Origin: an uncultured Prevotellaceae bacterium
Lineage (GTDB): Bacteria; Bacteroidota; Bacteroidia; Bacteroidales; Bacteroidaceae
Length of the DNA: 64,000 bases
Direction: 5' to 3'
Assembly (NCBI GenBank): GCA_900317305.1
Contig: ONGG01000009.1
Location: 18,242 to 82,241 of the forward strand
Under the pieces are notes generated by a model. That model did no database searches, was not told the DNA's origin, and saw nothing but the letters and a program-made list of their open reading frames with translations. Of the stretch, positions 18,865-27,329 are shown in pieces. Position numbers and translations under genes: made by a program. Numbering within the stretch: position 1 is the stretch's first letter; each line of letters begins with the position of its first letter.

Positions 18865-19515
18865 TCACGCCTGATTATCCGCCTCGGCTTTGGTCAACGA
18901 GCCACACTCCGGATAGTTTCCTTCGATATAGGCCTTTATCAGCGAAGCATGCGAGAGAGCCGACTTGGTATTGTTGACGTCAGCATTGGTTTCGTAATCG
19001 AGCAGCACCACGGTTTTGTTCTTCGAAATAATGCGGACAGCCGTTACCAGTCTCTGGAGTTTGTTCTCCAGCACCCACTTATAGCAAGGCAGATAGATTT
19101 GCTTGCGAGCCTCGATATAGCCAAGCAGCTCCTCTCCATGAACGCCTTTGCGATGCCCAAGACAGCTGCCATATTTTCGAGTCGTGCGCTTCAGGTTCTT
19201 CATGTCGCGCTTAATGAAGAATGTCTTGTCCACGTCACCTTTCTCGAAAACCTTCAAGCCTTGCCAGATTCCCTCAACAGACGCTGCCCCCCAACCCTCA
19301 GAAAACGGGATGGGGATACCGCCATGGGGAAAGAAGGGACTGAACATGACGAAGTCGTCCTCGGCCTTGCTCGTCACGTCGATGATTATCGCATCAGGAT
19401 ATTTAGCCTTCAGCGACTCAATGGATTTTTTCTTTGACTCAATAATAATCATAGGCTTCTTGAAATTTGAAGCGAAATTACCAATTTCCCCTGAATAAAA
19501 ACTAATTTTCATCAT
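18865..19515 (-). CDS. Conserved protein of unknown function (DUF6939-like)
   Basis: A 216-residue cytoplasmic protein. The blocks DAIIIDVTSKAEDDFV, FSPFFPHGGIPIPFS, GIWQGLKVFE, RKYGSCLGHRKGVHGEELLGY, QIYLPCYKWVLENK and VVLLDYETNADVNN look like a conserved family that I recall as DUF6939; that label is tentative. I cannot name an activity. Its upstream region holds two GCGTA-N5-TACGC palindromes that also occur before the vWA-macro gene at 62 kb, so both may answer to one repressor. Confidence 0.6.
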   Translation of the reverse strand: MMKISFYSGEIGNFASNFKKPMIIIESKKKSIESLKAKYPDAIIIDVTSKAEDDFVMFSPFFPHGGIPIPFSEGWGAASVEGIWQGLKVFEKGDVDKTFFIKRDMKNLKRTTRKYGSCLGHRKGVHGEELLGYIEARKQIYLPCYKWVLENKLQRLVTAVRIISKNKTVVLLDYETNADVNNTKSALSHASLIKAYIEGNYPECGSLTKAEADNQA

Positions 19516-19593
19516 AAAAACACCTACTATATTTTAAAAACCACCCAACATCAGGCATAATATATTGCCAAAAAAAGAAAAAAGTAAACTATC

Positions 19594-19608
19594 GCGTAAA
19601 AAATACGC
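19594..19608. promoter_or_regulatory. Palindromic operator GCGTA-N5-TACGC, site 1
   Basis: GCGTA AAAAA TACGC, a perfect five-base inverted repeat with five-base spacer, in the divergent region between the DUF6939-like and sigma-like genes. Matching sites are at 19651, 63030 and 63082. Confidence 0.6.
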
Positions 19609-19650
19609 ATAAAAATTTGGAGGTTTGAAAAAAAGACATTACGCTTTGCA

Positions 19651-19665
19651 GCGTAATTTTTACGC
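19651..19665. promoter_or_regulatory. Palindromic operator GCGTA-N5-TACGC, site 2
   Basis: GCGTA ATTTT TACGC; it differs by a single base from the 15-mer at 63030-63044. It also overlaps a second palindrome, ATTACGC/GCGTAAT at 19638-19657. A TTTG (19645-19648) and a TATAATTTG (19670-19678) flank it, so it could block a promoter reading toward the sigma-like gene. Confidence 0.6.
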
Positions 19666-19682
19666 AATTTATAATTTGGTGT

Positions 19683-20342
19683 ATGATAGTAAGGGTTAAA
19701 GTAAGTGGTTTTGAAGAGAGTGAGAAGAAGTTGACTCTGAAGGAGGAAAAGAGTGAACTTCTGTGCGTGAGTAACCTTATTTTTGATAAGGTGGTGGAAA
19801 ATGAGAGGGAAAATGTGTTGATGTGGTTGAAGGGGAAATTTAAGAAGTTGAGGTATGGAGAATTGGAGGAGGTTTATGATGATGGATGTTTGGTGTTGTG
19901 GGAAAAGATGATGGATAAGATGTTTAAGTTGAGGGAGAAGAGTATGGTGGGGTATTTGAAGAAGATTTGTTGGAATATTGGGATGCATTATATGAGGAAG
20001 GTGAATGAGGATGGTGAGAGTTTGGATAGGATTATGGAAAGAGGATTTGGGGCGAGTAATAATGAAGAAGGAATTGAGCAGATGTTTAATGTGATTGAAG
20101 GAAAGATGGCTGAGGAAGAGAAATATGAGAAGTTGGAAAGAGTTTGGGGTAAGTTGAAGGAAGTGGATAGGATGATATTGGAAAGTTATTATGTGGATGG
20201 ATGTAAGATGGAAGAGATTGCAAAGAGGGTTGGATATAAGAATGGAAATAGTGTGAAGAGTAGGAAGAAGAAAGTTTTGATGAGAATAAAGGAGGAGATG
20301 ATAGACGGGGCAGATTTTAAAGATCTGTCCGCTGCCGCATAA
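19683..20342 (+). CDS. Sigma-70-like factor encoded by nearly cytosine-free DNA
   Basis: A 219-residue protein with the outline of a small sigma factor: helical region-2-like part around LWEKMMDKMFKLREKSMVGYLKKICW (residues about 77-103) and a region-4 helix-turn-helix near LKEVDRMILESYYVDGCKMEEIAKRVGY (about 158-186). The DNA is extraordinary: I count only 5 C in 480 bases (19801-20280), with none from 19777 to 19985. Codons avoid C completely (Leu as TTG, Arg as AGG/AGA, Ile as ATT/ATA), unlike every neighbour. Both ends of the gene have normal composition. Protein-level sigma resemblance is moderate; it might instead be another HTH regulator. Confidence 0.65.
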   Translation: MIVRVKVSGFEESEKKLTLKEEKSELLCVSNLIFDKVVENERENVLMWLKGKFKKLRYGELEEVYDDGCLVLWEKMMDKMFKLREKSMVGYLKKICWNIGMHYMRKVNEDGESLDRIMERGFGASNNEEGIEQMFNVIEGKMAEEEKYEKLERVWGKLKEVDRMILESYYVDGCKMEEIAKRVGYKNGNSVKSRKKKVLMRIKEEMIDGADFKDLSAAA

Positions 20343-20737
20343 GATTCCGCTACTCCCTCATCCAGGGACTCCCCACCCCACCCTGCGGCCCCCTACACTT
20401 CAAGGCCTTAGAGGGCAGGCGGGGAGTGCCATACGGCTCACTGGGGTGTAATCCGTATACCCCATTTTTGGCATCCCTGACACCCATCAGAATTCTCAGA
20501 TTTCTCCGTAGTTCAAAAAACAATGCCGAGCATACCAAAAAAGAACCTCAAAAGTCGAAAAACTTTTGAGGTTCAAAGTAATCTGGTTCTGCTTTTTCTG
20601 TGTTCATGGTCGTTGCTTTTTGGGGTTTCCTACTCGTTCGTCCCTACTCTTCGGCGCCGGGTCTGACCAAACCCTGGGGGAAGCGGATAGGCGAACATTT
20701 ACTTCTCTCTGCCTATGCTATAGGCTACCTCCTTTAT
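20343..20737. other. Non-coding stretch without recognised gene
   Basis: After the sigma-like gene the DNA turns pyrimidine-rich (CCCCACCCCACCCTGCGG) and then mixed. Short open frames exist on both strands but none has a family-like product, start context or promoter. No strong hairpin was seen apart from GGCAG/CTGCC around the end of the sigma-like gene (20309-20336). Confidence 0.5.
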
Positions 20738-20899
20738 TTATCGCATCCCCTGGGTGCACTGTGGGTAAACAGGGCTGATGAACATGAGAAACTTGACCGT
20801 ACTGGCAAGACCTTTCTTCACGGCCTTCATCATTTTCACTACTGTTGCACTGCTCTCATACTGGGCAACTGTCATCGGGGTTACATTCATTGTCTTCAT
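20738..20899 (-). CDS. Small basic protein, 53 residues, behind a repeated leader
   Basis: The product begins MKTMNVTPMTVAQYESSATV and continues with a Lys-rich amphipathic stretch (KMMKAVKKGLASTVKFLMF). I do not know the family. The upstream frame to 21160 is A/T-rich leader, not protein. Its promoter (TATCTTTG at 20982-20975) and leader with a GACAG/CTGTC hairpin are copied almost exactly on the plus strand at 63.87-63.99 kb, which argues that a real transcript with a paralogue exists just past the window end. Confidence 0.5.
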   Translation of the reverse strand: MKTMNVTPMTVAQYESSATVVKMMKAVKKGLASTVKFLMFISPVYPQCTQGMR

Positions 20900-20924
20900 A
20901 ATCGTATATTTTTTTGTTTTTTTA

Positions 20925-21055
20925 TTCTTGTTGTTTTCACTCCGACAGGCGGGCTGTCTTTGTTGTTTCTGTTGCAAAGATAGGTCGGTTTTCATCACCC
21001 GCAATAGTTTTCGGCCAATTCTTGCCGAAGATGATAAGACACAAAGCCAAATATG
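20925..21055 (-). repeat. Promoter-leader repeat, copy 1
   Basis: Read on the minus strand, this segment (CTTCGGCAAGAATTGGCCG, ACTATTGCGGGTGATG, CTATCTTTGCAACAG, AACAACAAAGACAGCCC) is nearly identical to plus-strand 63875-63985. It holds a -33-like ATTG, 19 bases, TATCTTTG, and downstream the hairpin GACAG-CCCGC-CTGTC. Similarity weakens gradually further upstream. Confidence 0.75.
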
Positions 21056-21183
21056 CGACAAATAGGCAAAATCGATGGAAATTCTGTCGTAAAACCATAA
21101 AAATTGATATGAAAAGTTTGATTTTTGACACAGACACACATGGAATAATAAAAAAATCATTTCCTACTTGATTAATGTACATG

Positions 21184-21204
21184 TTGGTTAATTTTGTAAA
21201 CCAA
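21184..21204. promoter_or_regulatory. Palindrome TTGGTT-N9-AACCAA
   Basis: TTGGTT and AACCAA separated by nine A/T-rich bases, 30 bases upstream of the promoter at 21236. It resembles the GGTTTA-N5-TAAACC palindromes next to it and may be a third operator for the winged-helix regulator. Confidence 0.45.
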
Positions 21205-21235
21205 TGTTAAAATTTGGCAATTTCCTTCCGAAACA

Positions 21236-21267
21236 TTTGGTTTAAAAAATAAACCGTACTACTTTTG
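21236..21267 (+). promoter_or_regulatory. Promoter overlapped by GGTTTA-N5-TAAACC operator
   Basis: TTTG (21236-21239), 20 bases, TACTTTTG (21260-21267). The perfect palindrome GGTTTA-AAAAA-TAAACC (21239-21255) fills the spacer. The same 16 bases recur at 21353-21368 within the leader, suggesting an autoregulated operon. Confidence 0.7.
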
Positions 21268-21352
21268 CGTCTGGAATCATTGGTGTGAGAAGAGAATGAT
21301 GCCAGTTCAAGCAAGCGAGAGTCGACCTCCTTGCTTCTCTTTTCACCGAGAT

Positions 21353-21369
21353 GGTTTAAAAAATAAACT
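21353..21369. promoter_or_regulatory. Second GGTTTA-N5-TAAAC(T) operator
   Basis: GGTTTA-AAAAA-TAAACT, identical to 21239-21254 apart from the last base, located 51 bases before the membrane-protein ATG. Confidence 0.6.
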
Positions 21370-21419
21370 GAGTGTTAAACCTCCTACCTTCACTTGATAG
21401 TAGACAAACGGGAAAGAAA

Positions 21420-22067
21420 ATGGAAGACAAAAGAATTTCTGAGAAAGAGAGTCTGGAGATCATCACCCAGATGATACAAAAGACGAGGCGCAATGTGGTT
21501 GATGGCAACAATTTCATCTACATAGGTCTATCGCTGATGGTTTTGTCGCTGTTGGCAGGGATATTTACTTTGCTGACAGAAAACCATTGGTTTGCCGTTG
21601 TCAGCATGTCGTTGCTTGTTATATGGAATATCTGTGCATGGTTTTTCGTGCGCAAGGCTATTAAAAGAAACGGTGATTCGCTGAGTTATACAGACAACAT
21701 GCTGAAGATCACGTGGGACACAATTTGTGGTATTGGCTTTGCCATTCCTTTGATGATTATGATCGGGCTCCTTTTTTCTTCAGGCTCCTATTCGACGATG
21801 TTGTCACACTATTGGACTGTTCCATTGATTCAATCCATTTTGCTCATTGTGGGGTGTATGATAAGCCGACAGTTGCTTGGAATGTCACTTTCACCGATGT
21901 CCGGATTATTAGGAGCAAGTATACCGTTGGTGGTGTTAATGGTCAACTTTGAAGTATCACCCATATTCGAATTTGGTTGTGCCATGGCAGTCCTGGCAAT
22001 CGTTGCCGCTTTCACCGTCACAACCTTGGGAGTTTCTCTTAAAAGAAACAAGAGTTGTGCTGTATGA
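21420..22067 (+). CDS. Six-segment membrane protein of unknown function
   Basis: A 215-residue product starting MEDKRISEKESLEIITQMIQ, a charged N-terminal helix of about 30 residues, then six hydrophobic segments (for example IYIGLSLMVLSLLAGIFTLL and GFAIPLMIMIGLLF). The frame also has a GTG start at 21372, but the ATG at 21420 follows the operators and leader better. Its stop overlaps the ATG of the winged-helix gene (ATGA), so the pair is co-translated. It may be a membrane partner or target of that regulator; the family is not recognised with certainty. Confidence 0.72.
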   Translation: MEDKRISEKESLEIITQMIQKTRRNVVDGNNFIYIGLSLMVLSLLAGIFTLLTENHWFAVVSMSLLVIWNICAWFFVRKAIKRNGDSLSYTDNMLKITWDTICGIGFAIPLMIMIGLLFSSGSYSTMLSHYWTVPLIQSILLIVGCMISRQLLGMSLSPMSGLLGASIPLVVLMVNFEVSPIFEFGCAMAVLAIVAAFTVTTLGVSLKRNKSCAV

Positions 22068-22348
22068 AAGAACTTGACCCTTTGCTGCACAGTCAGTTGC
22101 GGTTGGCAGTCATGTCCATCCTGCTGAGCCTTGAGGAAGCCGACTTCGTCTACCTGAAGGAGAAGACAGAATCGACTGCGGGCAATCTAAGCGTACAATT
22201 GGAAAAGCTCTCATCGGCTGGCTATATCTCAAAAAGAACAGACGGTTCGGGACCCAAACCACGGACCATCTGCAAAATGACTGATGCAGGCCGTGAGGCG
22301 ATGCGCAAGTATGTTGAAACGCTGAAGACCTATTTCAATGGTCTTTGA
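22064..22348 (+). CDS. Winged-helix transcriptional regulator
   Basis: A 94-residue single-domain regulator of the winged-helix type used by short MarR/PadR-like proteins: LHSQLRLAVMSILLSLEEAD, the recognition-helix region TESTAGNLSVQLEKLSSAGY, and the wing ISKRTDGSGPKPRTICKMTDAG. It uses the ATG at 22064 overlapping the upstream stop. The nearby repeated GGTTTA-N5-TAAACC palindromes over the operon promoter are its most likely binding sites. Confidence 0.82.
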   Translation: MKELDPLLHSQLRLAVMSILLSLEEADFVYLKEKTESTAGNLSVQLEKLSSAGYISKRTDGSGPKPRTICKMTDAGREAMRKYVETLKTYFNGL

Positions 22349-22534
22349 ACGGAATCAGCATTAGCGAATCGAAGTTTCGCATTCGCTCAACTTCCGAACT
22401 CCTTTCAACTCGCTATTGTTGAGTTAGCAAATAGTTCACCATGAGGAGAACTTAGAGCCAACAAAAACGATCTGGAGGATACATCACTGCAGACTCCTGA
22501 CTCACGCTTACGAAAGACAAAAAGAGAAGGCCCG

Positions 22535-25081
22535 TCACAGACGAGTCTTCTCTTCGTTTCCGGCACCGGTGCCCTTGTATTTCGAGCGGGTGGCGTTGAA
22601 ATTGTAGTTCAGGGTCACCCCCACGCACTGTGTATAAGTATAGACATCCTGGGCCGTCTTGCCGATAGCATAGTAAGTGGTCACATTTGTCCTGGCTGTG
22701 CGGAAAATATCGTTGGCAAACACAGTTCCTGTCAGTCGTCCTTGCAGGAAACTCTTTTGCAGTCGGGCATTCACCTCGAAGTTGCTGCCTCGATACATGA
22801 ACGCCCAATGGTTGCTGCCGGTATAACTGACTTGCAGCAGTGCTTTCGTCGTCTCTCCAAAGACGAACCAGGATTTCAGATCGAAACTGAATTCAGGCTT
22901 GTTCAGTTTCTTCGGCGCACCATACTTCTCGGCATCGAACATCTGTTGATAGTAGTGCAGCGTGGCAGATGGCTGCCAGAATCCCAACTTTGGTGAGGCG
23001 ACGAGTGTGGCATAGACACGGTCCTGGTGGTCGAAGTTGTCGGGCTGGAAAATGCCTATCTCTTTCTCCTCGTCATACACATTGCCGACATGGGTGAAGA
23101 TGTCGTTCTCGCGGGTGAAACCTGCCATGAAGTTGAGCCACGAATAGGTGAGGTTGAAGTCGATGCTCTGGCGAACCGAGGGACGCAGCAGCGGATTACC
23201 ACCTTCGTAAAGCATACGGCTGTCGTAAATCACGATAGAGCTCAACATATTATATGGTGGTCGGGTGATGCGCTTGCCATAACTCAGTTGCGCCCCCCAC
23301 TTGCCCTTCTGCCATACGACTGAGAGGTTGGGAAACCAGTCGTTATAGGTACGGCTGGGCTCAGGCTGCTTGATGCCGAACGAACTGTAATCCGTCGACA
23401 CATGCTCATAGCGCAGGCCTGCATTCAGGCGCCATTGTCCCAGTTGCAACTCGTATTGGGCGAAGCCGGCGATATTCTTTTCGTCCATCTCATTGTCGGC
23501 CGTGGGTATGATTTGCTCGTCGTTTTGGTTGCGTCCATGGCTCTCCGTGCTTGTTATCTCCGAGCCGCCGCTCAGCATACCTTTCCAGATGGGATAAGTC
23601 AGCACCAACTTGCCTGCCACCATCCTTCGGTCTTCATTGTTATGGGTAGTGATGGTTCGGTCGCCCAATTCCTTACTCGTCTCATGTCCGATGATATGGT
23701 CTTCCGATTCTCGTCGCAGCATGGTGGCATTCAGGTCAACACCCAGTTTCCCCACCTTGCCCACATAGTATGCGTTCAGTTCCCAGACGGGTTTGTCTTT
23801 TTCGTTGATATCCGTTTTCAAATGCACATCGCCATAAAAGGCCCCGTTTTTCAGATAATGTTGCCTCATATCTGAGAAGTAACGATTATCAAGCAAATGC
23901 TGCGACGAGCAACTCAGTCCTAAGGAATGGTCGGTGTTGAAGTCATAACTTATGCCTGCATTGTACAGAAAGTTCGTCCAGCAACTTCTCAACAGCACGT
24001 CCGCATTGCAATTGAACATATCCTTGCTGATGTGCAACTCTTGGTCGAGGTCCTGATCGTTGCTGTAATGACCGTTGTCGAGTGCCACGTTGGCGAATGC
24101 CTCCAGTCCTCCCTGGCGGTATTTCACGGTCAGGTCGTCGTAGTTGCTCAACTTGTTGTTCTGCTTTGTATCCATGGTGGCCATCACACTCAGTCCGTCG
24201 CCCTGTGTCTTGAGCGTCTTGATACGGATGACGGCATTCACCTCGGCGTTGTACTGTGCCCCCGGGGCGGTGATGATGTCCACACTCTTGATGTCCAAGG
24301 ACTTCAACTGCTTCAGTTCCTGGGCGTTGTTCACCTTCTTGTTGTTGATGTAGATTTCCGGCTCCCCTTTGGCCAGCACCTCGAACTTGCCATCGCGCCC
24401 CTGCACCATGGGCATCATCGAGAGCACGTCGTCGGCAGTGCCGATGTCGTGGAGCAGTGAGTGCTGCACCACGACGGTCATGCCCCCCGAGGTCATTTTG
24501 TATTGCGGGACCTCGCCCTTGACGGTGACCCCTTGCATCAAATAAGAATCCGGCTGCATGGCGATGGTGCCGAGACGTCCCACCTTTGCGTTCCTTGTCA
24601 CGGTCTTATAGCCGATATAGGTGAGTTTGACAATGAGTTGCCGTGGTTGGCAAGGGATGACGAAGTCGCCGTTCTCGTTGCTCACGCCTCCGGTGATGAA
24701 GGCGGAGTCCTTTGGTGCGAGGAGCGACACGTTGACGTAAGGCAGTGGCTTTCCGTGTTCATCGACGACGCGTCCTCTCAACTTGGTCTCTGCCTTCTGC
24801 ACGCATTCCACATATATGTCTCTGTCCTCTGAGGTCACACGCATGGGATAGAAGCCCACTACCTGTCTGACGGCATCCTTGACCGAGGCGTTTCTCAGCG
24901 ATGTGGTGACGGTGAAATCCTCCAGTTCGTCGAAGATGAAATTGATTTTGTAACTGCTTTGCGCTTTGTCAATCCAGATGAGCGCCTCGGAGAGTGAGGT
25001 GTTCCTGAAATCGTGAGTGAGATGCTGCGCCCCTGCCGTCGTGGCGGCGAGGCACAATATGATGATGAAAAAATGTCTCAT
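22535..25081 (-). CDS. TonB-dependent-receptor-like outer-membrane protein with STN domain
   Basis: An 848-residue outer-membrane transporter-like protein. In order: signal peptide (ending TTAGAQ), an STN/secretin-like short domain (about 20-95) that can talk to an anti-sigma factor, a carboxypeptidase-regulatory-like beta-sandwich (LRGRVVDEHGKPLPYVNVSL, about 100-180), a plug-like domain with SIDVIT-type strand KSVDIITAPGAQYNAE, and a long beta-barrel. It lies ten bases after the anti-sigma gene in a sigma-anti-sigma-receptor operon. The barrel resembles the outer_membrane_beta-barrel (PF14905) group rather than SusC. The ligand is unknown. Confidence 0.85.
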   Translation of the reverse strand: MRHFFIIILCLAATTAGAQHLTHDFRNTSLSEALIWIDKAQSSYKINFIFDELEDFTVTTSLRNASVKDAVRQVVGFYPMRVTSEDRDIYVECVQKAETKLRGRVVDEHGKPLPYVNVSLLAPKDSAFITGGVSNENGDFVIPCQPRQLIVKLTYIGYKTVTRNAKVGRLGTIAMQPDSYLMQGVTVKGEVPQYKMTSGGMTVVVQHSLLHDIGTADDVLSMMPMVQGRDGKFEVLAKGEPEIYINNKKVNNAQELKQLKSLDIKSVDIITAPGAQYNAEVNAVIRIKTLKTQGDGLSVMATMDTKQNNKLSNYDDLTVKYRQGGLEAFANVALDNGHYSNDQDLDQELHISKDMFNCNADVLLRSCWTNFLYNAGISYDFNTDHSLGLSCSSQHLLDNRYFSDMRQHYLKNGAFYGDVHLKTDINEKDKPVWELNAYYVGKVGKLGVDLNATMLRRESEDHIIGHETSKELGDRTITTHNNEDRRMVAGKLVLTYPIWKGMLSGGSEITSTESHGRNQNDEQIIPTADNEMDEKNIAGFAQYELQLGQWRLNAGLRYEHVSTDYSSFGIKQPEPSRTYNDWFPNLSVVWQKGKWGAQLSYGKRITRPPYNMLSSIVIYDSRMLYEGGNPLLRPSVRQSIDFNLTYSWLNFMAGFTRENDIFTHVGNVYDEEKEIGIFQPDNFDHQDRVYATLVASPKLGFWQPSATLHYYQQMFDAEKYGAPKKLNKPEFSFDLKSWFVFGETTKALLQVSYTGSNHWAFMYRGSNFEVNARLQKSFLQGRLTGTVFANDIFRTARTNVTTYYAIGKTAQDVYTYTQCVGVTLNYNFNATRSKYKGTGAGNEEKTRL

Positions 25082-25090
25082 GATGATGGT

Positions 25091-25678
25091 CTATTCGATG
25101 GTGATGGTTTCCTCGGAAAGCGTGAGGTGCACTTTCTCGAAATGGTTGATGCGGTTGAGGATGTCTTGGATGGAGTCGTTGGCCTCCCATTTCAGGTAGA
25201 ATCGCAGTGTGCGTGTGGCTTCGTTCTTGAACACCACCCTCACTCCGTAGTCACGGCTGAGTTGCTGCATGATTTGTTGCAGTTCCACATTGTTGAACTG
25301 CTGGTCTTTCCTGACGGAGTCATTCCTTACCACAATCGGTGCCACGTCGTATTCGGTCCCTTGTTGTTCCATCTCCTGCACTTCCGGCTTTTGCTGGGAT
25401 GCTGCGGCAGGCGTATTCTCCTTCACGTCGTTTGTCTTCGCGAAATGCTGGATGGCAGCGTAGGTGATACCAGAGAGCGCAGCCACGGTGACGATGATGG
25501 CGGCCCACCGCATCATTGGGTTTTGGCGTCGGTGGCGCTGGTGTCTCGCCTTGAATTGTTGCCACTCCTCCTCCACGTCGGGGACGGGGATGGAAGTCTC
25601 GTCGAGCATCTGGTCGAGTTGCTCGTCGGTGTATTGCTCTGGGTGGAGCAGCATTCGGATTCGGTCTTTGTTCTTCAT
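25091..25678 (-). CDS. Anti-sigma factor with DUF4974-like C-terminus
   Basis: A 195-residue single-pass membrane protein: cytoplasmic N-terminal part (residues 1-55), a transmembrane segment near 57-77 (AAIIVTVAALSGITYAA), a low-complexity linker and a periplasmic domain ending in FYLKWEANDSIQDILNRI, matching DUF4974 (FecR C-terminal). Its start overlaps the ECF sigma stop by four bases. Expected to hold the sigma factor inactive until the receptor signals. Confidence 0.82.
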   Translation of the reverse strand: MKNKDRIRMLLHPEQYTDEQLDQMLDETSIPVPDVEEEWQQFKARHQRHRRQNPMMRWAAIIVTVAALSGITYAAIQHFAKTNDVKENTPAAASQQKPEVQEMEQQGTEYDVAPIVVRNDSVRKDQQFNNVELQQIMQQLSRDYGVRVVFKNEATRTLRFYLKWEANDSIQDILNRINHFEKVHLTLSEETITIE

Positions 25679-26187
25679 ACTTCTCGTTGATTGAATTGTT
25701 GACGCAGTTTCCTCAGTCCTTGCACGATGTGTTTGTTGACGGCAGAGAGGCTGATGCCGAGGGAATGAGAGATGTCGTTGTATGACTTCTCGTCGTCGAA
25801 GCGCATGCGGATGACGCGTCCTGTCTGCAGTGTGAGCCTTTCGTCGATGTATTGTTGCACCATCGTTGTCAGTTCTTCGTCAGACTTGTCCTGCCATGTC
25901 TCCGTTTCGCCCACAGCGGGTTCAGTTGCGAGTTTCGTCGTCGTGGTTTCCAGTTGTCTTTGCCGTTGTGCAATGATGTTGAGGCAGCGGTTTCTGACGC
26001 AGGTAAGCAGGAACGCCCTTTGCGACTCCTCACGAAGAGTCACGCTGCCATCCCAGAGACGTGCGAACACGTCCTGTACGGCATCCTTGGCATCGTCGTC
26101 ATCGCCCAGCAGAATGTGGGCCGCCCTGTACATCCTGCCGTATTCCGAATGGAATAGTCGTTCAAACTGTCGTTCTCTGTCTTGCAT
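25675..26187 (-). CDS. ECF RNA polymerase sigma factor
   Basis: A 170-residue ECF sigma-70 factor: region 2 around FHSEYGRMYRAAHILLGDDDDAKDAVQDVFARLW, region 4 around VIRMRFDDEKSYNDISHSLGISLSAVNKHI. It heads the sigma/anti-sigma/receptor operon. A minus-strand TAATTTTG at 26287-26280 is a possible -7 box, but I see no TTTG at the right distance. Confidence 0.92.
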   Translation of the reverse strand: MQDRERQFERLFHSEYGRMYRAAHILLGDDDDAKDAVQDVFARLWDGSVTLREESQRAFLLTCVRNRCLNIIAQRQRQLETTTTKLATEPAVGETETWQDKSDEELTTMVQQYIDERLTLQTGRVIRMRFDDEKSYNDISHSLGISLSAVNKHIVQGLRKLRQQFNQREV

Positions 26188-26392
26188 CTTTTGTTCGCTG
26201 TTTTATCCTATATACAGCCGAGTATGAAGAATCATCACCCCTGGAAAGCATTTTTTTAGAAGAATGCTTCAATGTTATGCAAAATTAGGAAAAAAAAGTG
26301 ACTAATGATACCACACGATAGTCCAATTTGCCGTTGTGGGTTGAACATAGTGTGCGCCTGACACGGTGAAAACAAAAAACTTCATCATTTGT

Positions 26393-26423
26393 TTTGCAAT
26401 GTCCTTGGCTTTCACTACTTTTG
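26393..26423 (+). promoter_or_regulatory. Promoter of the dispersed GGCTTTCACTA type for the outer-membrane gene
   Basis: TTTG (26393-26396), 19 bases, TACTTTTG (26416-26423). The spacer ends in GGCTTTCAC, the same as in the repeats at 28.1 kb; the upstream hairpin of those repeats is absent. Confidence 0.7.
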
Positions 26424-26524
26424 CAGCGGAAAACGGCCATCATTCTGCCGAAATAGAGTGACAAGAATGCCGACTTGACAAGATGGCATATATAAATACA
26501 GTTTTGTTTAATCAAAAAAGACGA

Positions 26525-27073
26525 ATGAAAAAAATTATTTTAGCAACGTGTGTGGCTTTGCTCAGCATGAGCGCACTAGCTCAGGAGAAAGGTGATGTTG
26601 CAGTAGGTTTACGCAGTGGTGTAAATATCACTAAGATTAAAGTTACGGATATAGAAGAGAGTGTCACGAACTTTGGCATTGGCGCATTCGGCCAATATAG
26701 TCTGTCCGACAATTGGCGTCTTGAATTGGAAGGTATCTACCATCCTATGAAGGACCACGTATCCGACATCACTGTAGGACTGAATGTGCACTATCTGTTC
26801 CATCTTAGCGATGCATTTAAGATCTATCCTTCGGTTGGTTATGCTTTAGCCTTTGTTCACAGTGAAGACTATACAATCTCCTCAACAAAAGGAGAAACTG
26901 TTCGGGAAATTGTCCATGATAGCGAAAACGACACCGATGGCGGTATCCAACTTGGTTTAGGCTTACAATACAATTTAAACGACAATTGGTTCCTTGCCGG
27001 CGAGTACAAATATCAGCCGGGAATCCTGGGCGACGGACATGTTGTCATGGGAAGCATAGGATTCAAATTCTAA
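26525..27073 (+). CDS. Small outer-membrane beta-barrel protein
   Basis: A 182-residue porin-like product: signal peptide ending MSALAQ, then about eight alternating strands (VGLRSGVNITKIKV, FGIGAFGQYSL, WRLELEGIYHP, GLNVHYLFHL, PSVGYALAF, GLGLQYNL, WFLAGEYKY) and a C-terminal aromatic strand MGSIGFKF. This is the OmpW/OmpX-like eight-stranded layout. The ATG at 26525 gives the signal peptide; the upstream extension does not. It has its own promoter and a terminator at 27112. Confidence 0.8.
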   Translation: MKKIILATCVALLSMSALAQEKGDVAVGLRSGVNITKIKVTDIEESVTNFGIGAFGQYSLSDNWRLELEGIYHPMKDHVSDITVGLNVHYLFHLSDAFKIYPSVGYALAFVHSEDYTISSTKGETVREIVHDSENDTDGGIQLGLGLQYNLNDNWFLAGEYKYQPGILGDGHVVMGSIGFKF

Positions 27074-27111
27074 GCATACCAAGGAAACGCCCGGTCGTAC
27101 CGACCATAACC

Positions 27112-27153
27112 AAGCAATCCGACTTCCCAAAGGGAGGCCGGATTGCTTTTGTT
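27112..27153 (+). terminator. Intrinsic terminator after the outer-membrane gene
   Basis: AAGCAATCCG pairs with CGGATTGCTT, with an internal TTCCC/GGGAG step, followed by TTTTGTTATT. Confidence 0.8.
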
Positions 27154-27278
27154 ATTATCCCATACTCCACTTTTTATTCGTTTTGCTCATCTGCAAGCAG
27201 TCGCCCATTTGAAAGGAGCGCAGAAGTAGAGCGAATGCGAATCTTCAATTGTTTTTTTCATATTTACACATAAACAAC

Positions 27279-27286
27279 TATCTTTG
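27279..27286 (+). promoter_or_regulatory. Likely -7 box for the esterase gene
   Basis: TATCTTTG, with a T-run (27252-27258) ending 20 bases upstream. It is 44 bases before the ATG. Confidence 0.5.
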
Positions 27287-27329
27287 CCATATCAATGAAA
27301 CCGTAGTTGTCAACTAACCAACAAATGCC

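Noticed and set aside
19551-19988. Antisense 145-codon frame over the sigma-like gene
   Set aside because: It is the mirror of C-free DNA (stops become rare on the opposite strand) and gives a low-complexity His/Leu/Phe product.
20350-20538. Minus-strand 62-codon frame
   Set aside because: No promoter, no family resemblance, unlikely composition; kept as non-coding.
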